From the NCBI RefSeq assembly GCF_000005505.3, contig NC_016134.3:21342584-21406583 (forward strand): a stretch of 64,000 bases of DNA, in the 5' to 3' direction. Under the pieces are notes generated by a model. That model made no database searches. It was not told the origin of the DNA and was given only the letters and a program-made list of their open reading frames with translations. The translations under genes were made by a program, and so were the position numbers. Shown here one piece after another: positions 43,919 to 55,434 of this stretch (position 1 is its first letter; every line of letters starts with the position of its first letter). The DNA comes from Brachypodium distachyon (Eukaryota > Streptophyta > Magnoliopsida > Poales > Poaceae).

Positions 43919-45861
43919 GTACGCATCCCTGTATTTTTCGATGCGAATGAAATGAATTTTCGGGCGTCTTGAGCCTCCTTCCTGAAGCCGAAGGGTTTTA
44001 GCTTGTTCTTCGCGAAACTTCTCGTCGATGTCCCAGCCCGAAGTGTTATCGACTTAGATGTGTTGTGTTTGTCAGGAAGAACGAGAAAACCGAAATATCC
44101 ACCTCTTTCCCGTTATTGAAGTAGACTTCTACTGTCTGATTGGCTTCCGGTCTTCACGGCTCCAGCTATTTTTTCCCTGGTCAGTAGTGTTGTCCTGAAA
44201 GAACCATAGAAAATGAAACAATTAGAGCAGATATATGACCGGAAGAGCACGTGAACAAGACGAGTTATCGGTTCAGGGTCATCACCGCTAGGAGGATCTT
44301 GGAATTCTTCAGGTATGGAAAGCGTTTCAGTAGCCTGATAACCATACTCGAATCGACGCTTTGACACCGATGGTTAGAGTTTTGATTGCAAGCGATACCG
44401 TCGTCGGACTGAGTTCCTTCATGAAGCATGAAACATGGTACTAGGCCAACGGGACATGTACATGTTTCTCGATTGCGTGTGATCTCTGCGCAATCATGGA
44501 TTAGGGGTAGAAAAATACCTGACTGTTGGACCAAACAAAGGCATTGTATTGGAGGTGCAGCCTATGTTCTCAAGCCTGGGCGCATGGATGATCCGTAGTA
44601 CCAGATCCGTGGTCTGCAGGTGGTGCAACAATTCGAGGGAAGGGGCACTCTCTACGACCAATTCCTCTAGCCAGGTTTCGTCAAAGCTGTTGTTGTCGAC
44701 GACCATAATTCTGAGAGTATGGGATCTGATCTGGAGAAGAGTGAAACCATAGCAACCTTCGATGTTCAGCAAATCCAAAACAGGGCAACCGCCGATCAGG
44801 TTATCGATCGATTGTTCCGAGATGCCGACCCGGGCAAGATCGAGTTGCGGTAGCCGAGGAAAGTGAAGTTCTGGGGTGTAGTCGTCGTGGATTAGGCATC
44901 ACCTGAGGCTAAAAACAAGTAGAGTGTGCGAGTAGCGGAACCAAAAGGATCCGTCAGGGTATGGCGCGGCTGAAATGAACTCAGACACAAGCTCCTGGAG
45001 TTCATCGAAGCGACTGGACGTTAGCAAGGCGTTCATGCTAGGATCGTCTATAACCCGAGCCTAGTTTTGAAAACTGGACAGGTCATCGAACCGGCGAGGC
45101 CTCCGGTGCACCGTTCACTGGTCTGACCGGCGGTTCACCGGTTCAACCGGAGGTTCAAAACTATATAAAAAAATAGAACTTCTATTAGTGAGCACAACGT
45201 GCTGATGGCTCTCCTGGTGTTTTACGCGTGAGAAATATTCAAATCTCTTAGCACTGGCAATATGAAGTGCGGGCGTGCCAGTATACGGTTGTATACAAAA
45301 ATTAAACCGGGCAAATACAAGGACAAAGTAGGAAAATTTGCACTGTTTATTATTACTTCATGAGAGCATACAAATTTATCTTTTCCATATATTCCCTATA
45401 TTACATCTGACATGTTGAAGACGATTGTGAGGATTCTTGGTTCCCAGAGCCTCGGGAGAACTCTTGTTAATTACATCCATGGACTTACATTCATGGAAAA
45501 CCTCTGTAAGCTGCGCCAAATAGTCATCATCACCAAACCTTCTACTTTTATTTTTTTTATCCTCCAAGCGTGTAATGCAGGCATTTAACCGTGAATAATT
45601 AGTCGCTGATCAGCCATGTTGTACAAATACTATCTTCAATGGATGTTTCACTCCGCAATCCATGAATAGGAAGTATCTTGCCTCGTCGGTCAAGATATAG
45701 AGTTTCCGGCCTCGTCAGTCACGAAAACTAAAATGTGTAGAGATTTCAGTACATGCCCTGATCATGGTGACTTAATTATTCCATGGTGGAGGGCCATATA
45801 GCTTCAAGTACACGTGCATGATGAGGTCAATATTTGTGGCTTTGATCCGTGGCTTCCAAAA

Positions 45862-46115
45862 TACTAAGACAACAACACCCTCACGAGAGAAGATGGACCG
45901 TCTAATTCTTGTAGATCCATCACTCCCGAGTACTAAGACGACAACACCCTCAGGAGAGAAGATGGACCGTCTAAATCTTGTAAATTCATCACTTCCGAAA
46001 AACGACAGCACCCTCACAAGAGAAGATGGACCGTCTAATTCTTGTAAATTCATCACTTCTGAAAAACGGCAGCACCCTCAAAAGAGAAAATGGGCTATCT
46101 AATTCTTGTGCTTCT
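45862..46115 (+). repeat. Minisatellite 1 (64-70 bp units)
   Basis: Units start at 45862, 45932, 46001 and about 46065, each with CACCCTCA...AGAGAA.ATGG and CTAATTCTTGTA.ATTCATCACTT-like segments. Reading frames through it merely repeat the unit. Confidence 0.8.
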
Positions 46116-46526
46116 TGCGTCTCGGTCGAACTCGTCAAACTTCAAGTTTCACAAGCTTCTTTGAGACACATGGCAACGATGGTATATCCGTGGCGGCGAC
46201 ACGACGCCGAGTAGAACCATGGTTGCCAAAAAAGAAGAAATAACCTGCAAAAAAAAAAAGAACATAACAACAATAATCGCATGCCAACTTCGTGCGATTT
46301 ACTCACTATGTGGTCGCGCCATCAACAACTCTCAAAGGAGGCACCAGATGAATGAACTCTTACAACGGGTGAAATATTGTGTAGGATGGAAATGGACGTG
46401 TGTATGTGTGTGAGACTTGATGCGTGTGTGAGAGAGTGTTCTTCTTTTTTCGCAACCTCCTCTCTATTAACGCACTGCTGGCCCTTTTATAATCCCGAGG
46501 CACTGCTCATTCGGATCTCAACAGCC

Positions 46527-46662
46527 ATCGTGGGCAACGGCCGAAATGCTTATCTCTCTGTCTCAGGAGCTGCACCGTTCGAGGATGTTTATCCATCGCG
46601 GGCAACGGCCGAATGATTATCTCCTAATCTGAGGAGCTGTACCGTTCGAGAATGCTCATCCG
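46527..46662 (+). repeat. Minisatellite 2 (two 68-bp units)
   Basis: ATCGTGGGCAACGGCCGAA at 46527 and ATCGCGGGCAACGGCCGAA at 46595, each followed by AGGAGCTG.ACCGTTCGAG. Confidence 0.75.
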
Positions 46663-46767
46663 GCCGTTGTATCGACGCAATTCAAGCTGGCCGAGAAACG
46701 TACGCATGCTGCGCCATCATCCTCTCGCCTGTATTCCTCCCGTTGACCGATAAATGTACACATGCAT

Positions 46768-46867
46768 GCAGCTGCTAATCCATGCCGTTTGCGTGCAGCT
46801 ACTAATCCATGGGCTTACATGCAGCTGCTAATTCCGGCCATTTGCACGCAGCTGCTAATCCATGGGC
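46768..46867 (+). repeat. Minisatellite 3 (four 26-27-bp units)
   Basis: GCAGCTGCTAATCCATG-type units at 46768, 46795, 46821 and 46848. Confidence 0.8.
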
Positions 46868-47655
46868 CCATGCATGCCTTTACGTGACAACCAAATAACA
46901 CATGTACATGTACTTCATCTATATTCCATACTTCACCAACTCTAGTACGAGTATTCTTTTCACAAATCTGGTCGTCATGCATACGTACAACTAGCCACAT
47001 AAACCTGAAGCCTTATGTGACCATGACAAAATCTGATCAAACACTTGGCTAACGCATTGGTCCCTCCGACTGAGGTCCTGGGATCTAATCCCCCCACAAC
47101 ACATTTTGTTACACAATAAATCACGAGGCCCAAGTCAAATACTGGAGAAGCCCATTAAGCAAAGCCCATTCGGCGGTCCGACCGCTAGGACCGACCCCGG
47201 TTTTTCGCCAGTTCACGCGGAAACTGCCGGTCCGACCGGAAAAATATGGTTCGCTTCCTTGTCCGGTCCAGTGCGCTTAACGGATCGACGAGGCCTCCAG
47301 AACCGGTTTTCAAAACTAGGAACCCAGGTAATCAATGGAAGCGGCGAACAGGGCCTCGGTGATTGCTCACAATGTCGGCGACGAGACGTCGTCTCTCTGG
47401 AGCGGTTCCAAGGAGTTGGCAGCAGTCGAGGTCGCGCCATCTGTGCGCGAGAGTGTGGGTGCAGGCGCCTTCTTTGATGGTGAGGAGGCACATGATCTCA
47501 CCGAGTACGTCGTCCAGGAGGCTCCTGATTAGGTCAACGCTTCCGTCTTCGACTGATGCGAGCATCATCGTTGCCGCCACCGCTTCTCCGATGTTGTCAG
47601 CTTCTGACAGCGTGCTCCGCTTTCTGGAACCAGTAGTGTCTACCTCCATCTCCAT

Positions 47656-47930
47656 GGGCGCTGGCTGAGCGAGGTTAGGTCTCAGGAGAAAACGATTTCT
47701 AGGAGGGATTGATGGTGGTTTGGTTTGTGCATGTGCCCCCGGGAAGCGGGTATTGTTAACGTTTATGAGGCGTGCTCTCGTGCGTCCCTTGGACTGTCCC
47801 GGTAAAACGCGTGGGGTGGGAATCTAATCGTGTCCCTTGCAATTAACACGCGAGTCGTGAGACCGTTCATTTCTCGAGGTTTCTTTGTCGTTGCATGTGT
47901 GCTTGCTGCTGTTTCTTCGAACTGGCCAGT
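47656..47930 (-). promoter_or_regulatory. Upstream region of the F-box pseudogene, cut by Copia
   Basis: 275 bp upstream of the ATG remain before the Copia LTR. I see no clear TATA box. Insertion of the Copia element here removed whatever lay further upstream. Confidence 0.4.
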
Positions 47931-49260
47931 TGTGAGATCGAGATAGGCAATCAGAGGAGGGGTGAATGATTGCGCGGAAGCAAATTAAAACTTTTCCCAA
48001 AAGTTCAAACCCTAAATCACCTTTCTGCCTGTGATAGTAAAACAGTCGTAACTTTTGGTTGGACGAACCAAAATATATGTATGAGTATGCAAAAAAAAGT
48101 ATTGAAATTATCTAACCAACGCAACAAAAATCAGCTCAATCGGACGTCCCAATCAAAAGATATGATCAAAACAGTAACAACCACAGAAAGTTACGAGGAT
48201 TAATCTAAAACCAATTTCGAGAAATAACAAAAAAGATGAATTAATCGCAATCTTCTCTTGATCTCGTGAGAAACCTGCATCAATGTGTTATGATCTTGTG
48301 AGAAAGTAGCACCAAAGTGTTAGAAAGATCTAGCACGAAAATTCCACGAAGAACAGAGATGACACCGCCAACGAATCTCTTTATTGCAACGATGTCGATC
48401 CATTCCAAAAGATGCGATCATGCATCCAGGAACTCTCCAAGAATTGATCTAAATCTAAAGCTCTGAGTTCCCTCACGTCCTTGCTTAAACCCTAGCCTAG
48501 ACGGCCTCTATTTATAAGAGAAAATTCGTGACCCTAAACCGAATCCGAATCCAACATGAACTCTTCTATCCCGATTAGTATCCTGCCCGTGGGGTCTGCA
48601 TACGACCTCGGATTGAGATGACTCCAAAAGCAAAATTGTTCGTGTCGACGACGTGCTTTCATGTGGACCACTTTTCCATCGGACGCCGTCTTCATGCCGC
48701 TACTGTTTAGTCTTTAAACAGCTCTCATCCAGTCACGGCTGTACCTACATGTCTTCACGTTGATGCCACTCCATGGCATCAACTCTTCTTGGATGTCTTC
48801 AAAACTCTACCATCACGTGTCGAATATCTCCAATACCATACATCTCCGGTATAAATAACGTACGACAAACCGGTGCCCTCCCGGATCATCGTAGCATTCA
48901 CTTCCATTGTTCCTTCGCACGAACGTCCCACATGACCTCGATCCTCTACCTCAGCTTCTCCCAAGCTTCGTCCCTCGATCCCGTCATCGACCACGTTCCT
49001 CTAACTCCGGAAACACCTGAAAGTGAACACACAAATAACCAGCATGAGCACAAGTCCACGACTTGACTCATGGTAAGTTTCAACACAACTCACGCCATGT
49101 TTTCACATAAGAAATTAATGGATCAATACACCACTAGCAAAGCACTAAGTCCAAAACAAGATACATGTCATCACATAAATATCCATATTGTCTAAAGTAT
49201 CCACATCAATACTTCATCTAAAAACACTTGCCAATGTTACACATCTCTTATGATTTCACA
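47931..49260 (-). repeat. 3' LTR of the Copia element
   Basis: 1330 bp from TGTGAGATCG at 47931 to TTTCACA at 49260 (TGTGAAATC in element orientation). The inner boundary is set by the purine tract and the outer one by the TG next to the F-box upstream DNA. Without the 5' LTR the limits cannot be confirmed. Confidence 0.7.
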
Positions 49261-49275
49261 ATCTCCCCCTTAAAA
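49261..49275 (-). other. Polypurine tract of the Copia element
   Basis: Minus strand TTTTTAAGGGGGAGAT directly before the LTR. Confidence 0.75.
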
Positions 49276-50681
49276 ACATTGGCAACATTTCGTAAACACC
49301 ATACATTGAACATTGATTGTCATACACATTTACTTAACTCTCAGCTTGAAAAAATGTTGGAGAAACACCAATAAACACCAAAATATTGTTAAAATATGGT
49401 ATGTATATGTGTTGAAATATCTCTCCCTTTGACAATGAATTTCATCAAAACCACACAAAAATAGTTCCCCCGCATTAAAAAAATGTTTCTTTAAACTAGA
49501 AGGGATTTTTTTTTGTTTATTTTGTCATATTTCATTTTGTTGTTGTTGTTGTAATGAGCATTATAAAACATCATGAACATGATAATTGTGCATCCAAGTC
49601 ATGTAAAGAGTAGTTGTGCTCGACATGTATATAAGTATGATGTAATCTACACATGACTAAAAATCAAGTATTGTTATGATTTATTGCAAGACATGGTCTC
49701 CCTTTGTCAACTACATCAATACTTGAATACAAAATAACTTGCAGCAAGTTACATTGAACTGAGCTCTTTAGAAAAGCATAATATTTATTTTCATTAAATT
49801 TATATGCCAAGTCAATTCAACCTCGTCAAGCCTATATTTGAAACACCATGGCAAGCCTATGTTCAAACTGTAATGATTAACAATTAGAAGCTTAAGACAA
49901 TGGTAAGCAATCAGAAGCTTAAGACAAAGGTTTAATAAACACATCAACTTCCAAGTTCATACCAAAGTGCAATGGTAAGCAGTCTCGTGAAGATGTAGTG
50001 CGACATTGGCATATTTATTTAGTATAAAATTGCTTAACAAAGTCGTGTGATTAAGTATATTTTGAACCTTAATACCATTAAATTTGAACCTTAATACCGT
50101 TAAATTTGCATCATTGCTAGTAATTAAGTATCCAAGATCGAAATAGCTAACAAAGTTTAACCATGACAAGATTTAGTTCAAGTTATCATTCATATTAGAA
50201 AGTCATGTGATAAACTACTTCATACGAGCATACACATAAAACGATAATGTCCTCAAAACTTAAACATGATTGCAAAAATGTCATTTCAGGATGGAATACA
50301 ATGCTCATTACTTTCTCAGATTTTTTATTTTTTTATTAAAGATTAAAGAACGAAAAAGAAGCAACTGCAAAGATATTTTACATATCGTTCAAAAAGAACA
50401 AACTCGCCCTCAAACAATCCCGTATGGTTTGATTACTCCGAGTTCACCTCGAAGAAAAGCAAACCGAGAAGAATCCAATGGTTTAGTAAAAATGTATGCC
50501 AATGACGTTCAGTATCTATAAAATGTAGCACAACATGTCCTTTTTCAACGTGATCTCAAAGAAAATTATATCTTATATAATTTTGCACAGGGTTTTTAGC
50601 AATACATATAACACTAGTGTTATCAAAAATAAAGTGGCACACTTTTTAAAGTAAACCCATAATTTCATTGTAGCTATTATC
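49276..50681 (-). other. AT-rich 3' non-coding part of the Copia element
   Basis: About 1.4 kb between the RNase H remnant and the purine tract. No ORF above about 80 codons looks real. Two small direct duplications are present: AGAAGCTTAAGACAA near 49888 and 49915, and TTTGAACCTTAATACC near 50063 and 50085. Confidence 0.5.
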
Positions 50682-51971
50682 CATCAAATCTGTGAGCAAC
50701 AGCTACATATTCATTTTCAGCAGTAAATTGTGCAACAAAACTTTGTTTCTTTGAAGACCAAAATAGTAAAGAATCACCCAAATATAAACATGTACCAGAT
50801 GTACTATTTCTGTCAATTCTACAACCTCCAAAATTAGGATCCGTAAATGCACGCAATATAATACTAGAGGAAGCAGAAAGCCTAATGCCAAAAGATAGGA
50901 TGCCATGTAGATACCTGAAAATCCTTTTGACAACTTGTAGATGTGATGCCGCGGGGAAACTTCAAACCTAGCCTTGTTGCGAAAAATAACATAATACCCA
51001 ATGTGGACCAATAAGGGTATGACCTCTAAAAATATTTCCTTTCCCTGAACGTATGTTCCGGTCATGTGACGAGAACAACCGGAGTCCACTAGCCATATGT
51101 TCCCCTTCCTCAAGCGAAGTGTCTACAAACAACAAAGACATGCTGAGATCCCCGTACTGGGGTTAGATAAAAAAACTTTTAGGTATCCAGTATTGAGATA
51201 CACGATGAGTAGGCAAAGCACGAGTTTCCTTATACATTGAGACAGATTGTACGTGTCTCGTGCAAGTTGAAACGGAAGGTGAAACATTCACCCTAGGCAC
51301 ATAACGGGAGCAATAGAATTATTATGAGTATAACATGCCTTGAAGGAATTAGATCTAGCTTGCTTTTCTTTCCTTTTTAATTACTCTAGATAGTCTAAAA
51401 CAAGAACCTACAACATGTCCAGATTTATTACAATAAGTGCAAGTGTATCTACTTCCAGGTTTAACAAGTGATGTATGACCTACATTTGCACTTGTTGAAG
51501 TATCATTAGACATGATGCCAGCAGATTTAAAAATCACATTGGTTGGTTTGTTAGATGTTTCAAAAATTTCATTGCCAAGTGACTTAACAATAGTGGGTGG
51601 ATTAGCCTTAAAATGAGCATGTGTATTAAAACCAGGTCTGGTCTTTTTTTACTCACTTTAGACTTATCTAAGATCATATTTAGATTTTTGTGCCCACTAG
51701 AAAATTTCTGCAAAGATGCTTGTAAATAATTAACTTGATGAGACAGGGCAATACAATTATCACAAGCACCATCCATGATTTGTTTTCCACTTCTACAGTT
51801 AGCGCACAAAGAAACCTCATGGATATGTAAAGCATTTTCAACATGGAAAACCCTAACATTTGCATCTTTCAACTTCAATTCAAGAAATTGACAATTATTA
51901 CAAGTTGAATTTATCAAATCAGAAGTATCCATGCTAGCATCATTAATTTGTTTAGGTTTATGCACAGTAGG
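50682..51971 (-). pseudogene. Copia gag-pol remnant with internal deletion
   Basis: From 51971 downward: a gag segment with an Asn/Leu-rich coiled coil, then zinc knuckle CTYCNKSGHVVGSC (about 51390-51435). After a frameshift comes the protease site WLVDSGCSRHMTG (about 51060-51095). Within about 100 bp the sequence becomes the end of RT (ASHLQVVKRIFRYLHG, about 50930-50965) and the RNase H domain (AFTDPNFGGCRIDRNSTSG, LLFWSSKKQ, AENEYVAVAH). The integrase and nearly all of RT are therefore missing. The gag reading frame is cut at 51972 by the LTR of element A. Confidence 0.83.
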
Positions 51972-52682
51972 TGTCGCACCAGTGGCATCTAGTGGAACCC
52001 GGGGTACCACCGCTGCATGCCGCGTGGGCCACCTCGCTTGCTCCCCGGGAGGATCGCACCCCGGGCAGCACCCCACGAGCTGCCCGGCAAGTCACCAGCA
52101 CACTCAAGCATTAAATGCACCGACAGAAAGGGGATTCCCCGTCCAATCAGCCTACAGTGACTGGCCCGGTGTAAATCCTAGGCACGTAGGACCCTAGTTG
52201 CAGGGCTACCCATCCTGCATGCGAGCCAGCGCGGCAAGGCCGAGCTGCCCTGGCTCCCTGTTCGCCATTTGTCACCCATGCACCGAGGCACCTGTGGTAT
52301 CACCTTGAGTATAAAAAGAGGACCCCCGCCAACGGTCAAAGGGTTCGGTTCGTTCAGTTCGGGTTTTGGTGGACTCTTAGTTCACTACTAACTCTAGCCA
52401 AGAGTAGCAAGTAGCACTTAGCTAAGAGAGAGAGCACCAGGGGACTCCCCCCGGCAACTTGTAAACCCTTGCTGATCGGTTAATAGCAAACTCAGAAGCA
52501 GGACGTAAGGTGTTACACCTCAGGGTGGCCCAAACCTGGGTAAAAATGATCCTCTCTTCATCGTGTCCCAACGCTTGACATTGGCCCCGCCGGCGATCGC
52601 CGGAGCGATCCCCGCCGCCCACTACCGAACCTAAAACGGGGGTGCTCGTGCATCCCTAGTGTCAGAGCCTCGTGCTACGACA
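51972..52682 (+). repeat. 5' LTR of element A
   Basis: 711 bp, TGTCGCACCAGTGGCATC...GTGCTACGACA. The first part aligns with 63893-64000 with about ten inserted bases near position 17 and scattered substitutions. TATA box at 52310-52318. Confidence 0.92.
52310..52318 (+). promoter_or_regulatory. TATA box in the 5' LTR of A
   Basis: TATAAAAAG followed by AGGACC, in the same context as in E and B. Confidence 0.7.
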
Positions 52683-52684
52683 TC

Positions 52685-52702
52685 TGGCACGCTAGGTAGG
52701 GG
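52685..52702 (+). other. Primer binding site of A
   Basis: TGGCACGCTAGGTAGGGG two bases after the LTR; B has the same site with two differences. Confidence 0.6.
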
Positions 52703-52790
52703 GCGCGTGAGGAGAGCTCACCGGTGACCGCCGGCGCCGTCGTCTACCGCAGCATCGGCCCCGTCTACCCCGACAACACAACCAGTCACC

Positions 52791-54530
52791 ATGCCTCCCG
52801 AGTGGGCTGGTGACTCTCGGATCGACCCGCGCGACGCCCCAGCGGTGCACCCGCAGTTGCATGACGCGCAACCCGCGTCACGGGCTCAGGAGAACCCTGA
52901 GCCCTCTCGGGCGCCGCAGTCGCAGCTGCCGCCCCCGCCTCCTCGGCGGTCGGCGGACAACCGGCTGAGGGGGCTAGCGGCTCTCAGCGCCGGAGCCAGT
53001 CGCGCGAGCGGCCACGATGCTGCCCACACCGGCCAGCGAGTTCACTCGCGGGCCGGAGACGCCCAGCGGCAGTTGCGCCATGAGCGACTCCGTCGGGATC
53101 GCACCCTACTCACCTGGGTGTGCCGGGGGACAGGGCGGAGGGCAGCCGGTCGGAGAATCAACTGCCCCCAGCCCAAACCCCACCAGAAGCCATCATTGCG
53201 CGCGAGTCATGATGCGGTACGAGCCGCAGCAAGGCACACCGGCACACGGGGTGTGGTGTGCAGAGTTGGACGCGGGCAGAACCCGGGGCACGGAGACGCA
53301 CCCCGCGCCTCGGGGCAGGGAGAAAACCCTCCCCCGCAGGGAGGGCAAGGAGGCGGGGATCCTAAGGGGTCCTTGGATTCGTCACCAACCGTCACACGGG
53401 CTGACGCGCGCGGCGTCCTGAACGCCCGCCAACAGAGTTGGATCTCCGCCGGCACCGGCGCGAGGCAGAGCGCCTGCGCCCAGAGAAGCAGGAGGATGCT
53501 CCCATGGGTGCCGAGGACAGCTGCACCGCGTTCACCCGCGAGCTGCGCCGGGTAACATGGCCCCACAAGTTCCGAGCGCCAGCGCTTGGGACGTACGACG
53601 GCACCGTGAACCTGAAGGATTTCCTCCTGACCTACACGTTGGGGATGCACGCCATCGGCGCCGACGACAAGGTAAGGGCTAACTGGTTCCGATGGTCCTC
53701 AAGGGATCAGCGAGAACGTGGCTGCTCAACCTGCCCGCCGGGTCCATAGCCACTTGGGCGGACCTGCGCGAGCAGTTCGTGAGCGCGTTCCAGGGCGGCT
53801 ACAAGCGCCCGGGAACCATGGCGGAGCTGCACACCGTGGTGTAGAAGCCAGGAGAGATGCTGCGGAGCTTCGTCAACCGCTTCTTTAGCCTCTCTTACTA
53901 CATCCCGGAGGCGGAAGCTGCCGCCATCGTCAACACCTTCGCCATCAATGTCCGCGACCCCAAGATGCAGGAGAAGCTGAGCACGCATCGGATCTGGACG
54001 ACGCAGGAGCTCTACGCCTTGGCGCACAAGTGCGCCATGGCCGAGAAGGGGCGCTTAGCGCCTGAACTCACAGCTAAGGCTACCACGAGCCCCGCTGAGG
54101 GCTCGCCGAAGAAGAGCTCCCGCAAGCGCAACGGAAAGCAAATCCTCGCCGCGGAGTCGGGGCTGCCTCGAGGCCTACGAAGAAGGCCTCGCCCGCCGGC
54201 GGGTCTGGCGGTAAGCCGGGCAACGCATCCCGCTGCCCCATCCACACCAACGCTATCCACGACGCGCATGATTGCCTCATCCTGCAGGGTATCAAGCAGA
54301 GGCGCGAGCAGCACCACGAAGAGCGCCAAGCGGCCGGCGCCTGCTTCAACTGCGGCGGCATCGGGCATCTCTCTCGGGATTGCCCCAACGATCCCAGAGC
54401 GGGGCCGAAGCCTGCCAGTGGGGACGCCAGCAGAGAGGGAGCCCAGGGGGGACGCGGCCAGGCCTGTGCCGGCAGGGAGCGCTCTCCCCGGGGACGAGAC
54501 AAGGCTCGCATTGAGGAAGGAGCAGCGTCA
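52791..54530 (+). pseudogene. gag of element A
   Basis: ATG at 52791 (MPPEWAGDSR), Pro/Arg/Ala-rich start as in B. Homology shifts frame near 53430, again near 53690 and again after 54170. Core motifs: WPHKFRAPALGTYDG, FLLTYTLGMHAIGADD, WADLREQFVSAFQGGY, INVRDPKMQEKLSTH. Zinc knuckle CFNCGGIGHLSRDC (about 54347-54390) is in a different frame from the core. TAG at 53842-53844 stands where B has CAG. It would encode the particle protein but has at least three frameshifts and one stop. Confidence 0.82.
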
Positions 54531-55434
54531 GTCCGACTACAGCGCGGGCGACAAGCCCGGCTTCCAGGAGCCCTGCACCGTCGCCTGCATCCATGGGGGA
54601 CCTTTCGCTCTCTCATCTCATGCTGCGGTGAAGCGCCTCACCCGGGAGGGGTGTGCGCTGTTGCCGGGCGCGGAGGCGCAGCAGCCGCTAAAGTGGTCGC
54701 ACGTGTCGATCACCTTCAGCGCTTACGATCACCCAGCCTGGCAGCTGGGCTCAGGGGTTTTACTCTTCGTGGTCTCACCGATCATCAACAATGTGACAGT
54801 GACCAAGGTGCTGGTGGACAACGGAGCGGGGTTGAACCTCCTGTCCACCAGGTTAGTGGAGAAACTCTAGCTGCCGTTGCAGCAGTTGAAACCCACTGAC
54901 CCGTTCCTGGGAGTGAACCCCGGGATCGTGCGTCCCTTGGGGCGCATCACGCTGCCGGTTACCTTCGGATCCCGGGAAGTGTTCAGGACCGAGCACCTAG
55001 TGTTCGATGTCGCGCACACCCCGTTGCCCTACAACTGGATCCTTGGTCGGCCTGCGCTGATCAAGTTCATGGCGGCGACTCATTGCACCTACGGCGTGAT
55101 GAAGATGCCGTCCACGTATGGAGTCCTCTCCATCAGGTGCGATCTCAAGGACGCAGCCTGGTGTGTGGGCGAGGTCATCAAGGCCGCCGCCGCAGCCGAT
55201 TCCGGTGACGAGGACGTCGCCAGAAGCGAAGGCTCGTTGCCGGGCGATCGCCCCGCAGCGAAGAAGGCCCACGCTACCCCGCAAGAGCTTGCCGGGGGAG
55301 GCGCAGGCTTGAGCTCGTGCCCCGGCAAGGGCCAGCAGCTCAAGGAGGGGGCCGCCAAGGTGAAGAAGCTACCCCTCCAAGCCGGCAACGAGGAGCTCAC
55401 CATCACCGTCGGTGCGAACCTCGATGCTGAATAG
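54531..55434 (+). pseudogene. Protease region of element A
   Basis: Motif KVLVDNGAGLNLLS (about 54807-54848), then TAG at 54868-54870 (B has CAG). The same frame continues with GRITLPVTFGSREVF, YNWILGRPALIKF, a basic/Ala linker and LTITVGANLDAE to the TAG at 55432-55434. That TAG is followed without shift by ESALTTFLREN, the start of the RT region. B has a TAG at the equivalent codon. Confidence 0.8.

Larger units (their letters stand above)
45060..47320. mobile_element. Non-autonomous TIR transposon, probably hAT-like
   Basis: Ends CCTAGTTTTGAAAACTGG and (inverted) CCTAGTTTTGAAAACCGG, 17 of 18 identical. Flanking octamers are AACCCGAG (45052-45059) and AACCCAGG (47321-47328); an 8-bp duplication with two differences suggests hAT. 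The subterminal DNA is rich in CCGGTTC/GACCGG. No transposase is present. The inside is largely three unrelated minisatellites. It interrupts the F-box coding sequence. Confidence 0.68.
43919..47655 (-). pseudogene. F-box/LRR/FBD protein pseudogene
   Basis: ATG at 47653-47655 (MEMEVDTTGSRKR). An F-box follows at about residues 38-75 (VDLIRSLLDDVLGEIMCLLTIKEGACT, HRWRDL), as in SCF ubiquitin-ligase substrate adaptors, then DIVSNHRGPVRRFH. The frame is lost near 47335, and a TIR transposon (45060-47320) splits the coding sequence. It resumes at about 45059: IDDPSMNALLTSSRFDELQEL, a TGA in LR-stop-CLIHDD (near 44898), then LHFPRLPQLDL, GCPVLDLLNIEGCYGFTLL and an LRR-like stretch to about 44497. 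CFP-like KRFPYLKN and an intron acceptor at 44195-44196 precede an FBD-like tail (KNSWSREDRKPIR, EEQAKTLRL, RRPKIHFIR) running into element C. The target protein is unknown. Clearly dead. Confidence 0.82.
47931..51971 (-). mobile_element. Ty1/Copia retrotransposon, 3' half, interrupted by element A
   Basis: Minus-strand element: gag remnant, protease start, end of RT plus RNase H, purine tract, 3' LTR. Its 5' part lies beyond element A, outside the window. The LTR outer sequence TGTGAGATCGAGATAGGC and the purine tract AAGGGGGAGAT fit SIRE/Maximus-type Copia elements; this family call is from memory of typical ends. It inserted just upstream of the F-box gene, next to CCAGT (47926-47930). Confidence 0.8.

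Noticed and set aside
45818..46102. 94-codon frames on both strands in the TIR transposon
   Set aside because: They encode only the minisatellite unit repeated; not a gene.
50063..50110. Short direct repeats as a possible array
   Set aside because: Only two copies of about 22 bp without regular spacers; local duplication in AT-rich DNA, not CRISPR or a satellite.
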